DNA of 64,000 nucleotides from Solibacillus faecavium (GCF_014836905.1 NZ_JACSPZ010000002.1:1-64000), one strand, 5' to 3'; shown: positions 52,452 to 61,647, numbered from the stretch's first letter. Notes: generated by a model from the sequence alone, not told the origin. Program-made: numbers and translations.

Positions 52452-52880
52452 ATGTCAGAAATGAATAATCAGCAGGTAGAAAAAGTGTCTGTTACACAAG
52501 AACAATTAGACGTATTAGACCAACTATTAAAGCCAGAGGTGCAGGCTTCATTGACTACTTTGGTAGATAACTTACCGAAATTAGCTGAAATGACAACTTT
52601 ATTAACAAAAGCGTATGATTTCGCATCAAGTGTTGCAACAGATGAAACGCTAAAAAATGATACAGTAGCTGCAGTTACTGAAATGGCAAGCCCAGTAGTA
52701 GGAACAGCAAAATCTATTGCTCAAACTGCAATTGAAGCGAAAGACCGTGCTGAAGTAAGCAATGAAACAGTAGGCGTATTTGGCTTATTAAAAATGTTGA
52801 AAGACCCTCAAGTACAAGGGGCATTACGTTTTGCAAATGCATTTTTACAAGTAGCAGCTGAACGTAAAGAAACGAAATAA
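52452..52880 (+). CDS. DUF1641 protein (YjlC-like)
   Basis: A 142-residue soluble helical protein of the DUF1641 family. In Bacillus subtilis the homologue yjlC is co-transcribed with the NADH dehydrogenase gene, as here. Function unknown; a role supporting NDH-2 or redox control is often assumed. Very strong codon bias toward A/T endings, as in the ndh gene, suggests high expression. Confidence 0.82.
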   Translation: MSEMNNQQVEKVSVTQEQLDVLDQLLKPEVQASLTTLVDNLPKLAEMTTLLTKAYDFASSVATDETLKNDTVAAVTEMASPVVGTAKSIAQTAIEAKDRAEVSNETVGVFGLLKMLKDPQVQGALRFANAFLQVAAERKETK

Positions 52881-52912
52881 TTGCATAATCTATTTATTGG
52901 AGGATATTGATC

Positions 52913-54100
52913 ATGGTAACTAAAGAAATCGTTATTTTAGGTGCTGGGTTTGCCGGTGTATTAGCTGCTCAAACAGCTCGCAAATTTTTAACTACGAATG
53001 AAGCGCGTATTACAGTCGTAAACCAATTCCCAACACATCAAATTATTACAGAATTACACCGTCTTGCTGGTGGAACAATTAAAGAAGGCGCTGTATCTTT
53101 ATCACTTGAAAAGATCTTCAAAGGCTTAGACATTAACCTTGAAATCGCTAAAGTAAACAGCTTCAATGTAGATAATAAAGAAGTAGCACTTTCAAACGGC
53201 AAAACTTTACAATATGATACGTTAGTAGTTGCTTTAGGAAGCCAAACTGGATTCTTCGGTATCCCGGGCTTAGAGGAAAACTCTTTCGTATTAAAATCTG
53301 TTGATGAAGCAAACGCGATTCGCGAGCACATTGAAGCTCGTATTAAAGAATACGCTAAAACTAAAGATGAAGCAGACGCGACAATCGTTATCGGCGGTGG
53401 CGGTTTAACAGGTGTTGAGCTTGTTGGTGAAATCGTTGACCACTTCCCGAAAGTAGCGGAAAAATACGGTGTGCAATTCGAAGACCTAAAAATCAAGCTA
53501 GTTGAAGCAGGTCCAAAAATTTTACCAGTATTCCCGGATAACTTAATCGAGCGTGCGACAACTTCATTACAAAAACGTGGTGTTGAATTTATCACGTCAA
53601 CTCCTGTTACAGGTGTAGAAGGCAATGTAATTCAGTTAAAAGACCGTGAGCCAATCGTAGCTAATACATTAGTATGGACTGGTGGGGTTGCACCACTTCC
53701 AATCGTAGGTGAATCTGGTTTAGCAGCAGATCGCGGTAAAGCGACAATCAACGATTTCCTACAATCAACTTCTCACCCAGAAGTATTTGTAATCGGTGAT
53801 GCTTCAGCACATATTCCTAACCCGGGCGATCGTCCAACTTATGCACCAACAGCACAAGTTGCATGGCAGCAAGGTGAAGTAGCAGGCTATAACATCTTCG
53901 CTCAAATTAAAGGCGCAGATTTAAAAGAATTCAAATTCACAAACTCTGGTACTTTAGGTTCTTTAGGACGTAAAGACGGTATCGCTACAATTGGTGCTAA
54001 CAATACGCAACTAGTAGGATTACCAGCTTCACTGATGAAAGAAGCTTCGAATGTTCGTTATATGACACATATTAAAGCGCTATTCGGTTTAGCGTATTAA
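52913..54100 (+). CDS. ndh: type II NADH:quinone oxidoreductase
   Basis: A 395-residue NDH-2 flavoprotein. The FAD-binding motif GAGFAG is near the N-terminus, the NADH-binding motif is VIGGGGLTGVELVGE, the second FAD contact is FVIGDA, and the quinone-site region holds YAPTAQVAWQQGE. It passes electrons from NADH to menaquinone without pumping protons, on the inner face of the membrane. I choose ATG 52913, 9 bases after GGAGG. Second gene of the operon with DUF1641. Confidence 0.92.
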   Translation: MVTKEIVILGAGFAGVLAAQTARKFLTTNEARITVVNQFPTHQIITELHRLAGGTIKEGAVSLSLEKIFKGLDINLEIAKVNSFNVDNKEVALSNGKTLQYDTLVVALGSQTGFFGIPGLEENSFVLKSVDEANAIREHIEARIKEYAKTKDEADATIVIGGGGLTGVELVGEIVDHFPKVAEKYGVQFEDLKIKLVEAGPKILPVFPDNLIERATTSLQKRGVEFITSTPVTGVEGNVIQLKDREPIVANTLVWTGGVAPLPIVGESGLAADRGKATINDFLQSTSHPEVFVIGDASAHIPNPGDRPTYAPTAQVAWQQGEVAGYNIFAQIKGADLKEFKFTNSGTLGSLGRKDGIATIGANNTQLVGLPASLMKEASNVRYMTHIKALFGLAY

Positions 54101-54106
54101 TTATAT

Positions 54107-54152
54107 GGCATACTAGAAAGTTTATTACTTTCTGGTATGTCTTTTTTTTAGG
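54107..54152 (+). terminator. ndh terminator
   Basis: GGCATACTAGAAAGT and ACTTTCTGGTATGTC form a 15-bp stem with G-U pairs, then T8. Confidence 0.8.
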
Positions 54153-54220
54153 AATAAATTTCACTTTTTTAGTAAAAACCTATTATAATGGAATAAAATG
54201 ATTGATGAGGTGATATATAG

Positions 54221-54838
54221 TTGAAATATTTTGAAGCATCCAACTCTTTATTTCTTTTAAATGAGCAACAGCGGAACCAATTTTCAAGACTTGAATACTA
54301 TGATTACTTTTATCACTTAATTCACCCAGACTTCCATTCCTTATCATTCGCGAATTTTAGCTTAAGTGATTTATGGGTTTACTATTATTTCGAGGAAGTT
54401 CCAATTATAAATTCCGAGCATGCGCTCCACTATTTATTAAGGAATTTTATGCTAAATGAAGTCCTGATCAGTTCGAAATTTAAACGATTGAAGAAAACGA
54501 CAATCGGTTCCTATACTAATGCTTTAATGGCAGCTGTTCTCACAGTGAATCTGTTTATGGATATTTTAAGCGAGCTTCTCAATTCCATACCGAAAGAAGA
54601 AAGCAATTTTTACATGAAATTTGAAAACAGCTCGAAGCAACTATTTAATGATCGCTTTGCAACTTATGAGCATTACCCAAAAAAACTTGTCCTCATAGAA
54701 ACAATGATTATTAAAAGCATGCGTGGATACTTAGAACAGCATGAAGCGACCTATACTGAGCGGAAATTAAACGTAATACGTTTTATGGATCAATTTACAA
54801 TTACAAAAAGAGAGCTATTTGAGCTGCCGGTAGTTTAA
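54221..54838 (+). CDS. unknown soluble protein
   Basis: A 205-residue, mostly helical protein rich in Tyr, Phe and Leu, without membrane helices or known motif. TTG 54221 follows GAGGTG by 8 bases. It ends 23 bases before the TPR gene, so the two probably form an operon, and both lack recognisable catalytic domains. Confidence 0.6.
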   Translation: MKYFEASNSLFLLNEQQRNQFSRLEYYDYFYHLIHPDFHSLSFANFSLSDLWVYYYFEEVPIINSEHALHYLLRNFMLNEVLISSKFKRLKKTTIGSYTNALMAAVLTVNLFMDILSELLNSIPKEESNFYMKFENSSKQLFNDRFATYEHYPKKLVLIETMIIKSMRGYLEQHEATYTERKLNVIRFMDQFTITKRELFELPVV

Positions 54839-54861
54839 AAGAATAGGAGGCCCGCGAATCT

Positions 54862-56199
54862 ATGGTAGAACGTGTGAAAACAATACATGAGCTAGAAATT
54901 TATCGATCACAGCCATTCCCATCGCAGGAAGCGCAATATGAGGGGTTTGAAACGATTTTTACATACATTATTCAAAAAGGCGATGCTGAAACAATCAATG
55001 ACTTTATTCTCTTGGAGAGTAAGCCTTTTATACTGTCTCACGACTACAACATGAAGCTGTTGCAATACTTAATGGTTCAAGAACCTTATTTCAAGGACAA
55101 CCTAAAAGAGTGTCTAGCTGTACTCTATTTAGTAATTGGCCATTGCTATTATTTTAGTCTGGATTTCGAAAAGGCGAAAAACTACTATAAAATCGCGAGT
55201 AGCTATGCACTTCAATTCGAAAATTATTCCGTCCTGTCAATCGCTATGAATAACTACACTTCAGCACAGAAGGAAGTTTTGCCAAGTGATGTATTATGGC
55301 AATTGAGTAAACTCCCAGCAGTCTTTTTTAAGATGGGATCAGAAAATGATGAGCGATACTTCATCACACGATTTATTGCGCATATTGAAATATCACTACA
55401 ACTTAATAAAGTTCAGTATGCTGAAAGTTTATATAATAGCTATTTTACGGGATATGAAGTGGAAAAGGATTCTCGCATTGATTTACATATTCGTGTACTT
55501 CGGGGGAAAATACATTATCAAAAAGGTCAATATGAAACAGCAATAGAGTTGCTGCATGAAGTACTCATCGTCTGTATGAATTTAAAAAGAAATAAAGATT
55601 TAGTTCAGGAATGTTATACGTTCATTACCGACTCATATAAAATGCTGAATGAGGATAGTATCTCTCGGGAAATGGAACAGTTTCATGCGCTGTTTTACCG
55701 GAAAATTGAAACAGACAAGCGCTATATGGAAAAGTATATTAAAGCTGCCTATGACAATGAGTATGAACAGGATGAACATTTCCTTTCTCCTTTATCGCGA
55801 TTTAAACTTGCAGGAAAGTGTTTATTGAGTAATGTAGAAAATGATGGGCATACACTAGTTCTAGTAGATTGCAAAATATTAACATGCGAAGAAGACAGCA
55901 TTAATGAAATCCTTCATTTAATCAATGACGAAATGATGAAGGCAATGAAGCAAGAGATCATTACGAGCACACGAATCGACGCGTCGACAATCGGCTATAT
56001 CATTCAATTATCGGAACAGGATACGGATGAGCTATGCGCAAAGGTGTTTGCAAAAATTCGTGAGCAATATCCGAGGGACGGCAGTGTGTTGGAGGCCATC
56101 TATTTTGCCTCGGTTAATAATAAGGAAAATAATCTGGCGAACTATCAAAAATGCATCGATTTAGCATATGCCTATATTTATTATGAACTTTATAAATAG
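54862..56199 (+). CDS. TPR-like protein with a possible degenerate GGDEF domain
   Basis: A 445-residue soluble protein. Residues about 80-290 are helix-turn-helix repeats of TPR type (YYFSLDFEKAKNYYKIASSYALQ, KIHYQKGQYETAIELLHEVLI). Residues about 300-430 resemble a GGDEF fold in order of elements: LSPLSRF where LTGLxNR is expected, LVLVDCKILTCEEDSINEIL where active proteins have the DxDxFKxxND strand, and IDASTIGYIIQL in place of the GGDEF turn. Key residues are missing, so it would not make cyclic di-GMP. This second half is an inference from pattern only. ATG 54862 follows AGGAGG. Confidence 0.5.
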   Translation: MVERVKTIHELEIYRSQPFPSQEAQYEGFETIFTYIIQKGDAETINDFILLESKPFILSHDYNMKLLQYLMVQEPYFKDNLKECLAVLYLVIGHCYYFSLDFEKAKNYYKIASSYALQFENYSVLSIAMNNYTSAQKEVLPSDVLWQLSKLPAVFFKMGSENDERYFITRFIAHIEISLQLNKVQYAESLYNSYFTGYEVEKDSRIDLHIRVLRGKIHYQKGQYETAIELLHEVLIVCMNLKRNKDLVQECYTFITDSYKMLNEDSISREMEQFHALFYRKIETDKRYMEKYIKAAYDNEYEQDEHFLSPLSRFKLAGKCLLSNVENDGHTLVLVDCKILTCEEDSINEILHLINDEMMKAMKQEIITSTRIDASTIGYIIQLSEQDTDELCAKVFAKIREQYPRDGSVLEAIYFASVNNKENNLANYQKCIDLAYAYIYYELYK

Positions 56200-56242
56200 T
56201 TTTATTTGATTCTTCACCATAAGTTAGGGATGACAAAATTGC

Positions 56243-56283
56243 CGCCTCATCGTTAGCGCAAGCGGATTGATTAGGTGTTTTTT
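56243..56283 (+). terminator. terminator of the TPR operon
   Basis: CGCCTCATC and GATTAGGTG form an imperfect stem around a GCGCAAGC inner hairpin, followed by T6. Confidence 0.55.
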
Positions 56284-56302
56284 ACTTCACTATATAACGA
56301 GG

Positions 56303-56420
56303 GCAAAATTTTGGGATTGGTGGGCCTCGCAAACGGCAATAGAGGCAGTGATAAAGACACGTATCACATGGCTTTAGCGCTGTTTTGCCGCAGCCCACCA
56401 ATCAAGTGGGATTTTATTAG
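56303..56420 (+). ncRNA. candidate structured RNA
   Basis: GATTGGTGGGC (56315-56325) is exactly complementary to 56393-56403. Inside, CGGCAA (56334-56339) pairs with TTGCCG (56385-56390) and GTGAT (56348-56352) with ATCAC (56363-56367), giving one long nested helix. GC content is higher than in surrounding intergenic DNA. A possible promoter (TTGATT 56267-56272, 18 bases, TATATA 56291-56296) lies just upstream, overlapping the preceding terminator. No ORF or repeat explains it and I recognise no RNA family; it might be an sRNA or a leader of the CBS gene. Confidence 0.4.
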
Positions 56421-56539
56421 AAAAGCAACGCGATGTTATGGTGATTAGTCTTTTATTTTACAAAATATTCAAAAAATAACTTCCGTAATTGTGATTCTAC
56501 TATTAAAATAATAGATAGAACACCAAAGGAGGTAACACA

Positions 56540-57181
56540 ATGCTTGTAAAACAAAAGTATGTTAAAAAGAAAGACGTAAGTTATGCGAAAGAAACGGATC
56601 TGATTTCTGATGTACTCGGTCAATTGAATGACAATGGCTATCGATGCATTCCTGTGTTGGACGAAGCCGGCGAAAAATTTATCGGCAATATTTATAAGGT
56701 AGAATTACTCGAACATAAATTAAAAGAGGGCGATATGAAAGTACCGGTAAAAATTTTAACAGAAGAGCCCGATGCCTTCATTCATGAAAACAGTTCTTTT
56801 TTTGAAGTGTTCCACTCGATTAAACAACTCCCATATCTAGCAGTAGTTGATACAAAAGGGAACTTTTCAGGAATTTTACCCCATTCAAAAGTGTTCGAGC
56901 TTTTGGAAGAAGCATGGGGATACCGAACAGGCAGCTGTGCGATTACAGTTGCACTGCCGGATACGGATGGTATATTAATTAAAGTGCTGACGGCAGTTAA
57001 GAAGGTATGGCCATTACATTGTGTGTTCTCGTTAGATGACGATACGACCTATTTGCGCCGTGTTGTCATGACTTTGACTAAAGGTGCTAAACAGTCTACA
57101 GTGGATGAGCTGGAAGCGGCTATTACAAAACAAGGTGCGCGTATTATCGACCTTGAAATATTTGATAAAGAGAATTTTTAA
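56540..57181 (+). CDS. CBS-pair protein with a C-terminal ACT-like domain
   Basis: A 213-residue soluble protein. Two CBS motifs (about 8-60 and 72-128) precede a region of about 70 residues (SCAITVALPDTDGILIKVLTAVKKVW) with the layout of an ACT fold. This is like AcuB/CbpB-type regulators, which bind adenine nucleotides, including cyclic di-AMP in some members. ATG 56540 follows GGAGG. Partner unknown. Confidence 0.75.
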   Translation: MLVKQKYVKKKDVSYAKETDLISDVLGQLNDNGYRCIPVLDEAGEKFIGNIYKVELLEHKLKEGDMKVPVKILTEEPDAFIHENSSFFEVFHSIKQLPYLAVVDTKGNFSGILPHSKVFELLEEAWGYRTGSCAITVALPDTDGILIKVLTAVKKVWPLHCVFSLDDDTTYLRRVVMTLTKGAKQSTVDELEAAITKQGARIIDLEIFDKENF

Positions 57182-57183
57182 TG

Positions 57184-57224
57184 GGAAAGCGATTCGTTCA
57201 AATAGAGCGAGTCGCTTTTTTTAT
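57184..57224 (+). terminator. terminator of the CBS gene
   Basis: AAAGCGATTCG pairs with CGAGTCGCTTT and is followed by a T run. Confidence 0.75.
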
Positions 57225-57319
57225 TGTACTAATACAGATGTAACCAAAAATTTTAGAGGATTTTGTCAGTTTATAGCGAATTTTAATTAAATGGGGATTT
57301 ATTTGAAAGGGGAGATACT

Positions 57320-57952
57320 ATGCTAATTCAAGTAAAAGGGGAAAAGATTAAATTTACAAAAATGGAATTAATTATACTAGAACAGAGGGTTGAGAATTTA
57401 TTCGAAAGTTTCGATAAAAAAACGTTGCATGAACTTACATTGCAAAAGAAATACGACCATCTGCAGGAGGAAGTAAGCCGGCATGCACAGCATGTAATGA
57501 ATCTGCCTGCTGGGAAGGCGTTAAAACGATTAAAAGATGAGGGGAACATCTTTTACAAGCAGTTTCTAAACAACTACGGAGATCTTACATATACACGCTT
57601 TGTCGTCAGTGGGGAAGAGGAATTACTAAAGCAAAAAGGGATTTATACGATTATCGTTAATGATGAGCTAAAATTTTGTGGGGTTTGCGCACGAACATTT
57701 AAAGAACGCTTTAATCAGCATATCGGGAACATATATGCGAAAGGCTGCTTCAGAGACGGCACAGCGACACATTGTCATGTGAATGCAAATATTACGTTAA
57801 TGTTACCAGATAATGATGTCCATTTTGCTATTTATCCTATGGACAACGAAAAGGAAATGAATAGCCTAAAAAACGCTATAATTAACCGATTTGAACCGGA
57901 ATGGAATTTACGTTCGAACAGAGATTTATACGAATTAACGTCCGCATTTTAG
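57320..57952 (+). CDS. GIY-YIG-like protein
   Basis: A 210-residue protein. Residues 1-95 are helical and possibly coiled. Residues about 107-200 fit the GIY-YIG nuclease fold: GIYTII, then FCG in the position of YIG, an Arg and His in ARTFKERFNQH, and a Glu in NRFEPEWN near the end. The change of the YIG Tyr to Phe leaves activity uncertain. No mobile-element context. ATG 57320 follows AAAGGGGAG. Confidence 0.65.
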   Translation: MLIQVKGEKIKFTKMELIILEQRVENLFESFDKKTLHELTLQKKYDHLQEEVSRHAQHVMNLPAGKALKRLKDEGNIFYKQFLNNYGDLTYTRFVVSGEEELLKQKGIYTIIVNDELKFCGVCARTFKERFNQHIGNIYAKGCFRDGTATHCHVNANITLMLPDNDVHFAIYPMDNEKEMNSLKNAIINRFEPEWNLRSNRDLYELTSAF

Positions 57953-58083
57953 TTTTTTTCAACTTTCACACCTATGTAAGAAGGTAATTTTTCACATCAT
58001 TAAAAAAATCAATCACTTTTCTCGTTTCATTTGCCTATATTAGTGGGAATAGTAAATGAAAAAGAACAGGACAGGTGATGATT

Positions 58084-58461
58084 GTGGAAGCAGCTTTAAA
58101 ATATTACAAGCAAGTCCATAGTGAATATTTATGGCTTCATTTAGTAGTAGCTATCGTATTATTATTTACATCCGTTTTTTGGTTTGTCCTTCCATATTTC
58201 GTAATTAGTTACGGAAAATATACGACGACACCTTTTCAGCAAGTGATGATCTTGATTGGTTTATATACTTTACCTTCGTTGGTAGTGACATTACATTGCT
58301 GGTTTATCAATTTTAAAGCGGCACTTCGATGGAAAAAGGTCTATCCAAAGGAATGTGTATGGCGCTGGTCGATTAAATTCCAGACGATTACAATCTTCAT
58401 TGTAGTACTATTTACATCGGTTATTTATTCAAGTTTACTGATTATAGATATGATTCGATAG
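58084..58461 (+). CDS. three-TM membrane protein, unknown
   Basis: A 125-residue protein with three helices (about 15-42, 54-75, 96-120). GTG 58084 lies 8 bases after AGG of AGGTGAT; ATG 58078 and GTG 58075 are alternatives. No family recognised. Confidence 0.55.
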   Translation: MEAALKYYKQVHSEYLWLHLVVAIVLLFTSVFWFVLPYFVISYGKYTTTPFQQVMILIGLYTLPSLVVTLHCWFINFKAALRWKKVYPKECVWRWSIKFQTITIFIVVLFTSVIYSSLLIIDMIR

Positions 58462-58597
58462 AAGGTAAATTACTTCGTTTCTTCGTTTCACATATACCTC
58501 ACACGGCTGTCAAAAAAAATTCACATTAAAAAAGTGAGTAATGTATTGAAAAATTTGGTACGATTGAGGCATCAATGTGAAGGAGATTGAATGCAGC

Positions 58598-59308
58598 ATG
58601 AATACAGATTTAAATATCTTCTTAGCGTTTGGTGCTGGATTTCTAAGTTTTATCTCACCATGCACCTTACCGCTTTACCCAGCGTTTTTGTCATACATTA
58701 CCGGCATGACCCTCGATGAGCTCAAAACCGAAAAGGGAATGATGCAAAGACGCGCCATTTTACATACTTTATTTTTCCTGCTCGGATTTTCCATCATATT
58801 CATTGCAATAGGGTTTGGAACGTCTCTAGCAAGAGACTTCTTCTTCCAGTATCAGGATTTATTGCGTCAAGTCGGAGCGATTTTAATTGTTGCGTTCGGT
58901 TTAATGATTGTCGGCTTATTACAGGTCAATTTTTTAATGAAGGACCGTAAATTTCAATTTAAAAATCGTCCTTCAGGATATTTAGGCTCGTTGTTAATCG
59001 GCTTAGCATTTGCAGCAGGTTGGACACCATGTACAGGGCCAATATTAATGGCGATTATCACACTTGGTGGGACGAACCCTGACTCTGCTATTTGGTATAT
59101 GATTGCCTATTACTTAGGTTTTGCCATTCCGTTCTTTACATTATCGTTCTTCATCACACGAATGAACTGGATACGTACTCATAGCCAAAAAATTATTAAA
59201 GTTGGCGGTTATATTATGATTGCTGTCGGAATTCTATTGTTCTTCGATGGTATGACATATATTATTACAATTTTCTCGCCAATTTTCGGCGGATTTACAG
59301 GGTTCTAA
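58598..59308 (+). CDS. ccdA: CcdA cytochrome c biogenesis / thiol transport protein
   Basis: A 236-residue membrane protein with six helices. The redox-active Cys pair is in [14 protein letters not shown] and [10 protein letters not shown], the CcdA/DsbD-beta signature. It carries electrons from thioredoxin across the membrane for c-type cytochrome maturation and sporulation. The start at ATG 58598 fits the family; AAGGAG is 12 bases upstream. Followed by yneI and yneJ homologues, as in Bacillus. Confidence 0.88.
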   Translation: MNTDLNIFLAFGAGFLSFISPCTLPLYPAFLSYITGMTLDELKTEKGMMQRRAILHTLFFLLGFSIIFIAIGFGTSLARDFFFQYQDLLRQVGAILIVAFGLMIVGLLQVNFLMKDRKFQFKNRPSGYLGSLLIGLAFAAGWTPCTGPILMAIITLGGTNPDSAIWYMIAYYLGFAIPFFTLSFFITRMNWIRTHSQKIIKVGGYIMIAVGILLFFDGMTYIITIFSPIFGGFTGF

Positions 59309-59363
59309 TAGTTCCATGCTTTTTAATACCATGCTATACTATTGAAAGTGATGTGATCGTTAA

Positions 59364-59729
59364 ATGCCGACTGTATTAGTTGTAGATGATGCGCTTTTCA
59401 TGCGTGTTACAATCGGAAATATATTTAAGGATTTCGGCTTTGAAGTGGTGGGAGAGGCTGCCAACGGAAAAGAAGCAGTTCTATTATATGATCAGCTATT
59501 GCCTGACCTCGTAACGATGGATATTACAATGCCGGTTATGACAGGCATTGAAGCGGTGCAACGGATAAAGGCTAAACATTCAGATGCCAATATCATTATG
59601 ATTACGGCACTTGGTCAGCAAACTAAAATTAAAACCGCCATTGAAAGTGGTGCCAAAGATTTTATTACAAAGCCTTTTCAGCCTGAGCAATTAAAAGAGG
59701 TCGCATCAAATGTTCTCAACTTAACGTAA
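59364..59729 (+). CDS. CheY-like response regulator (YneI/CcdB-like)
   Basis: A 121-residue stand-alone receiver: acidic pocket VVDDALFMR, phospho-acceptor Asp in LVTMDITMPVMTG, T/A pocket MITALG, and Lys in FITKPFQPEQL. In Bacillus this gene lies between ccdA and yneJ and its role is not settled. No output domain; no kinase nearby. Confidence 0.85.
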   Translation: MPTVLVVDDALFMRVTIGNIFKDFGFEVVGEAANGKEAVLLYDQLLPDLVTMDITMPVMTGIEAVQRIKAKHSDANIIMITALGQQTKIKTAIESGAKDFITKPFQPEQLKEVASNVLNLT

Positions 59730-59761
59730 TACTTATTTGTCAACATAAGAGGAGGAATATG

Positions 59762-60253
59762 ATGTTTGACAGTATACCTTCTCACTATTTATTAATTGGT
59801 TCGACGATTATGGCCGTCATCATGGGTTCGTTTGTCATGGTAATACGACTGCGCGCACAAAAAAAGCCGGTATCCACTAAAAAAATACTCATCCCTCCAT
59901 TTGCCATGTCAACAGGAGCATTGATGTTTATTTTTGAGGAATTTCGAGTAGCACCTCTTCAAATAGCAGAAGCGGCTGCACTGGGCTTACTGTTTTCGGT
60001 AGTGTTAATACTAACGTCGAAATTTGAAATCCGGGATAACGCAGTCTATATGAAGCAATCAAAGGCGTTTCCTTTTATATTAGTGGGATTATTGGTTTTA
60101 CGGATTATTTTAAAATTAATATTTGCAGAAAGCTTTGATGTAGGCGAGCTTGCGGGAATGTTTTTCATTTTGGCGTTCTCCATGATTTTACCGTGGCGTA
60201 TTGGTATGCTCATCAAGTATAAGAAGCTTGAAAAGTCTCAAATCATCGCATAA
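59762..60253 (+). CDS. ccdC: CcdC-like membrane protein (YneJ)
   Basis: A 163-residue protein with five predicted helices. KKILIPPFAMSTGALMFIFEEFR and KQSKAFPFILVGLLVLRIILK are conserved in the CcdC family, encoded next to ccdA in Bacillus; not essential for cytochrome c. GGAGG is 6 bases before ATG 59762, a better distance than for ATG 59759. Confidence 0.83.
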   Translation: MFDSIPSHYLLIGSTIMAVIMGSFVMVIRLRAQKKPVSTKKILIPPFAMSTGALMFIFEEFRVAPLQIAEAAALGLLFSVVLILTSKFEIRDNAVYMKQSKAFPFILVGLLVLRIILKLIFAESFDVGELAGMFFILAFSMILPWRIGMLIKYKKLEKSQIIA

Positions 60254-60257
60254 ATAA

Positions 60258-60302
60258 AGGCTGTCCATGAAAGTTATTTACTTTCATGAGCAGCCTTTTT
60301 AC
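60258..60302. terminator. bidirectional terminator after ccdC
   Basis: AGGCTG...CATGAAAGT pairs with ACTTTCATG...CAGCCT and is followed by T5; it separates convergent genes. Confidence 0.8.
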
Positions 60303-60305
60303 GCA

Positions 60306-60740
60306 TTATGCCTCAAATAAATGGTCATAGTGCGTTGTATCAATTTCCATTTCCTTCAGTTTTTTACGCAGAAATTTATGGTCGCGTTTAGGGGAGGCGA
60401 TAATATAACCACGGATAATTAAATCCAAATCAATTTTCGTAGCATGTTCCTCTATAGCAATTTCCCCGATTTTCCCAGCAATTTTTTCCTTAGCTACTTG
60501 ACGAAACAGCTCAGGTACAGGACTTACAAGTTCAGAGAGTAACTCTTTTTCTTCATGTCCCCATAAATGGATCGTTTTATCTAAATAAATGGCTTGCCAG
60601 TCCAAATCTGATTTCCCATCCTGTTTTGGGAGCGCCTTTAAAAATTTGCGGAACATAAAGAAGCCGCCGATCCCCATAAGCGAAACTAACACGACAACCC
60701 AAAATAATATAAACCATAAAAACCAGCCTTCTAAGCCCAC
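60306..60740 (-). CDS. DUF2621 membrane protein (YneK-like)
   Basis: A 144-residue protein: one N-terminal membrane helix (GWFLWFILFWVVVLVSLMGIGGFFMFRKF) then a conserved soluble domain ending RDHKFLRKKLKEMEIDTTHYDHLFEA. I choose GTG 60740, 8 bases after AGG of GAGGTGA, which gives the expected family length and N-terminus; ATG 60800 also has a ribosome site and would add 20 residues. Bacillus has yneK beside ccdC too. Function unknown. Confidence 0.78.
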   Translation of the reverse strand: MGLEGWFLWFILFWVVVLVSLMGIGGFFMFRKFLKALPKQDGKSDLDWQAIYLDKTIHLWGHEEKELLSELVSPVPELFRQVAKEKIAGKIGEIAIEEHATKIDLDLIIRGYIIASPKRDHKFLRKKLKEMEIDTTHYDHLFEA

Positions 60741-60858
60741 AATATTCACCTCAATTTTACTCAATATGTCTATTATATAAGGTTTTGTAAATTTTTTCAT
60801 CGTCATTGTCCCTTTTTTCAAAAAATCGTGACATATATAGGGCAAGGAGGTGATAAAC

Positions 60859-61077
60859 ATGAACGAATTCGGATTCCTTTCTGCAACATTGACGGTATTC
60901 TACCAAACGGGCCTAGATGAATTTAATGAGCCAGTAATTAAAAGCTCAACTTTCCGAAATGTGGCGATGAATGCAACAGCACAGCAACTTCACACTGTGG
61001 CAACAACAATCGTCGGATTAACAGATTATGATTATATCGAATCTGTGAAGACACAAAAAGAAAGTGTAACGGCCTAA
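60859..61077 (+). CDS. DUF1659 protein
   Basis: A 72-residue protein of the DUF1659 family. ATG 60859 follows AAGGAGG by 8 bases. It forms with the two next genes the DUF1659-DUF2922-YvrJ trio common in Firmicutes, of unknown function. Confidence 0.78.
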   Translation: MNEFGFLSATLTVFYQTGLDEFNEPVIKSSTFRNVAMNATAQQLHTVATTIVGLTDYDYIESVKTQKESVTA

Positions 61078-61109
61078 CGAACCAAAAATAATGGACAGGA
61101 GGTGAGCGT

Positions 61110-61331
61110 ATGGCACAAGTATTACAATTAACATTTGCAAATGCTGCTGGAAGCACAATGACGATTAATATCAATGATCCAAAACCAAATTTAACGGAAG
61201 CTGAAGTAAATGCAGCAATGCAAGCAATTATTGACCAGGCAGCATTCTCAAAAGAAGGGTTTTTATTCAACGTGAAAAAGTCTGCAAGAATTGTTGAGCG
61301 TCATGTAACAGCGATTGACTTGATTAACTAA
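61110..61331 (+). CDS. DUF2922 protein
   Basis: A 73-residue protein. LQLTFANAAGSTMTININDPKPNLTEAEVNAAMQAII is the DUF2922 core. AGGAGGTGAG precedes ATG 61110. Second gene of the trio. Confidence 0.78.
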   Translation: MAQVLQLTFANAAGSTMTININDPKPNLTEAEVNAAMQAIIDQAAFSKEGFLFNVKKSARIVERHVTAIDLIN

Positions 61332-61337
61332 AAGGAA

Positions 61338-61373
61338 GGCCGGTGAAGTGCAATGCTTTACCGGCTTTTTATA
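61338..61373 (+). terminator. terminator between DUF2922 and YvrJ genes
   Basis: GCCGGTGAA and TTACCGGC form the stem, then TTTTTAT. It probably makes the YvrJ-family message less abundant than the first two. Confidence 0.7.
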
Positions 61374-61393
61374 TAGTCGAAGGAGGGATTAGG

Positions 61394-61534
61394 ATGGACC
61401 AGTGGATAGCAATCATTCAGGAAGTAACGTTTCCAATCTTTATTTCATTTTATTTGTTATATCGAATTGAAACGAAGCTTGAAGCGATTCATACAGCACT
61501 CGTCTCACTTAGTAATCCGGTAGAACGCAATTAG
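61394..61534 (+). CDS. YvrJ-family small membrane protein
   Basis: A 46-residue single-helix protein (FPIFISFYLLYRIETKLEAI) of the YvrJ family. ATG 61394 follows AGGAGGG. Resembles small holin-like or regulatory peptides but no function is established. Confidence 0.75.
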   Translation: MDQWIAIIQEVTFPIFISFYLLYRIETKLEAIHTALVSLSNPVERN

Positions 61535-61647
61535 TTGTGAAGCGCGGTTTCACAATTTTGACACATAACCTTTCGCATGATAACTATTGAGAATGTGGAC
61601 AACATTCGATAAGATGAAGGTAATGTTTGGGAAGTGGAGAGAGATAA

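Noticed and set aside
53038-53625. 195-codon minus-strand ORF inside ndh
   Set aside because: It lies wholly within a strongly conserved NDH-2 gene; the open antisense frame follows from its codon bias.
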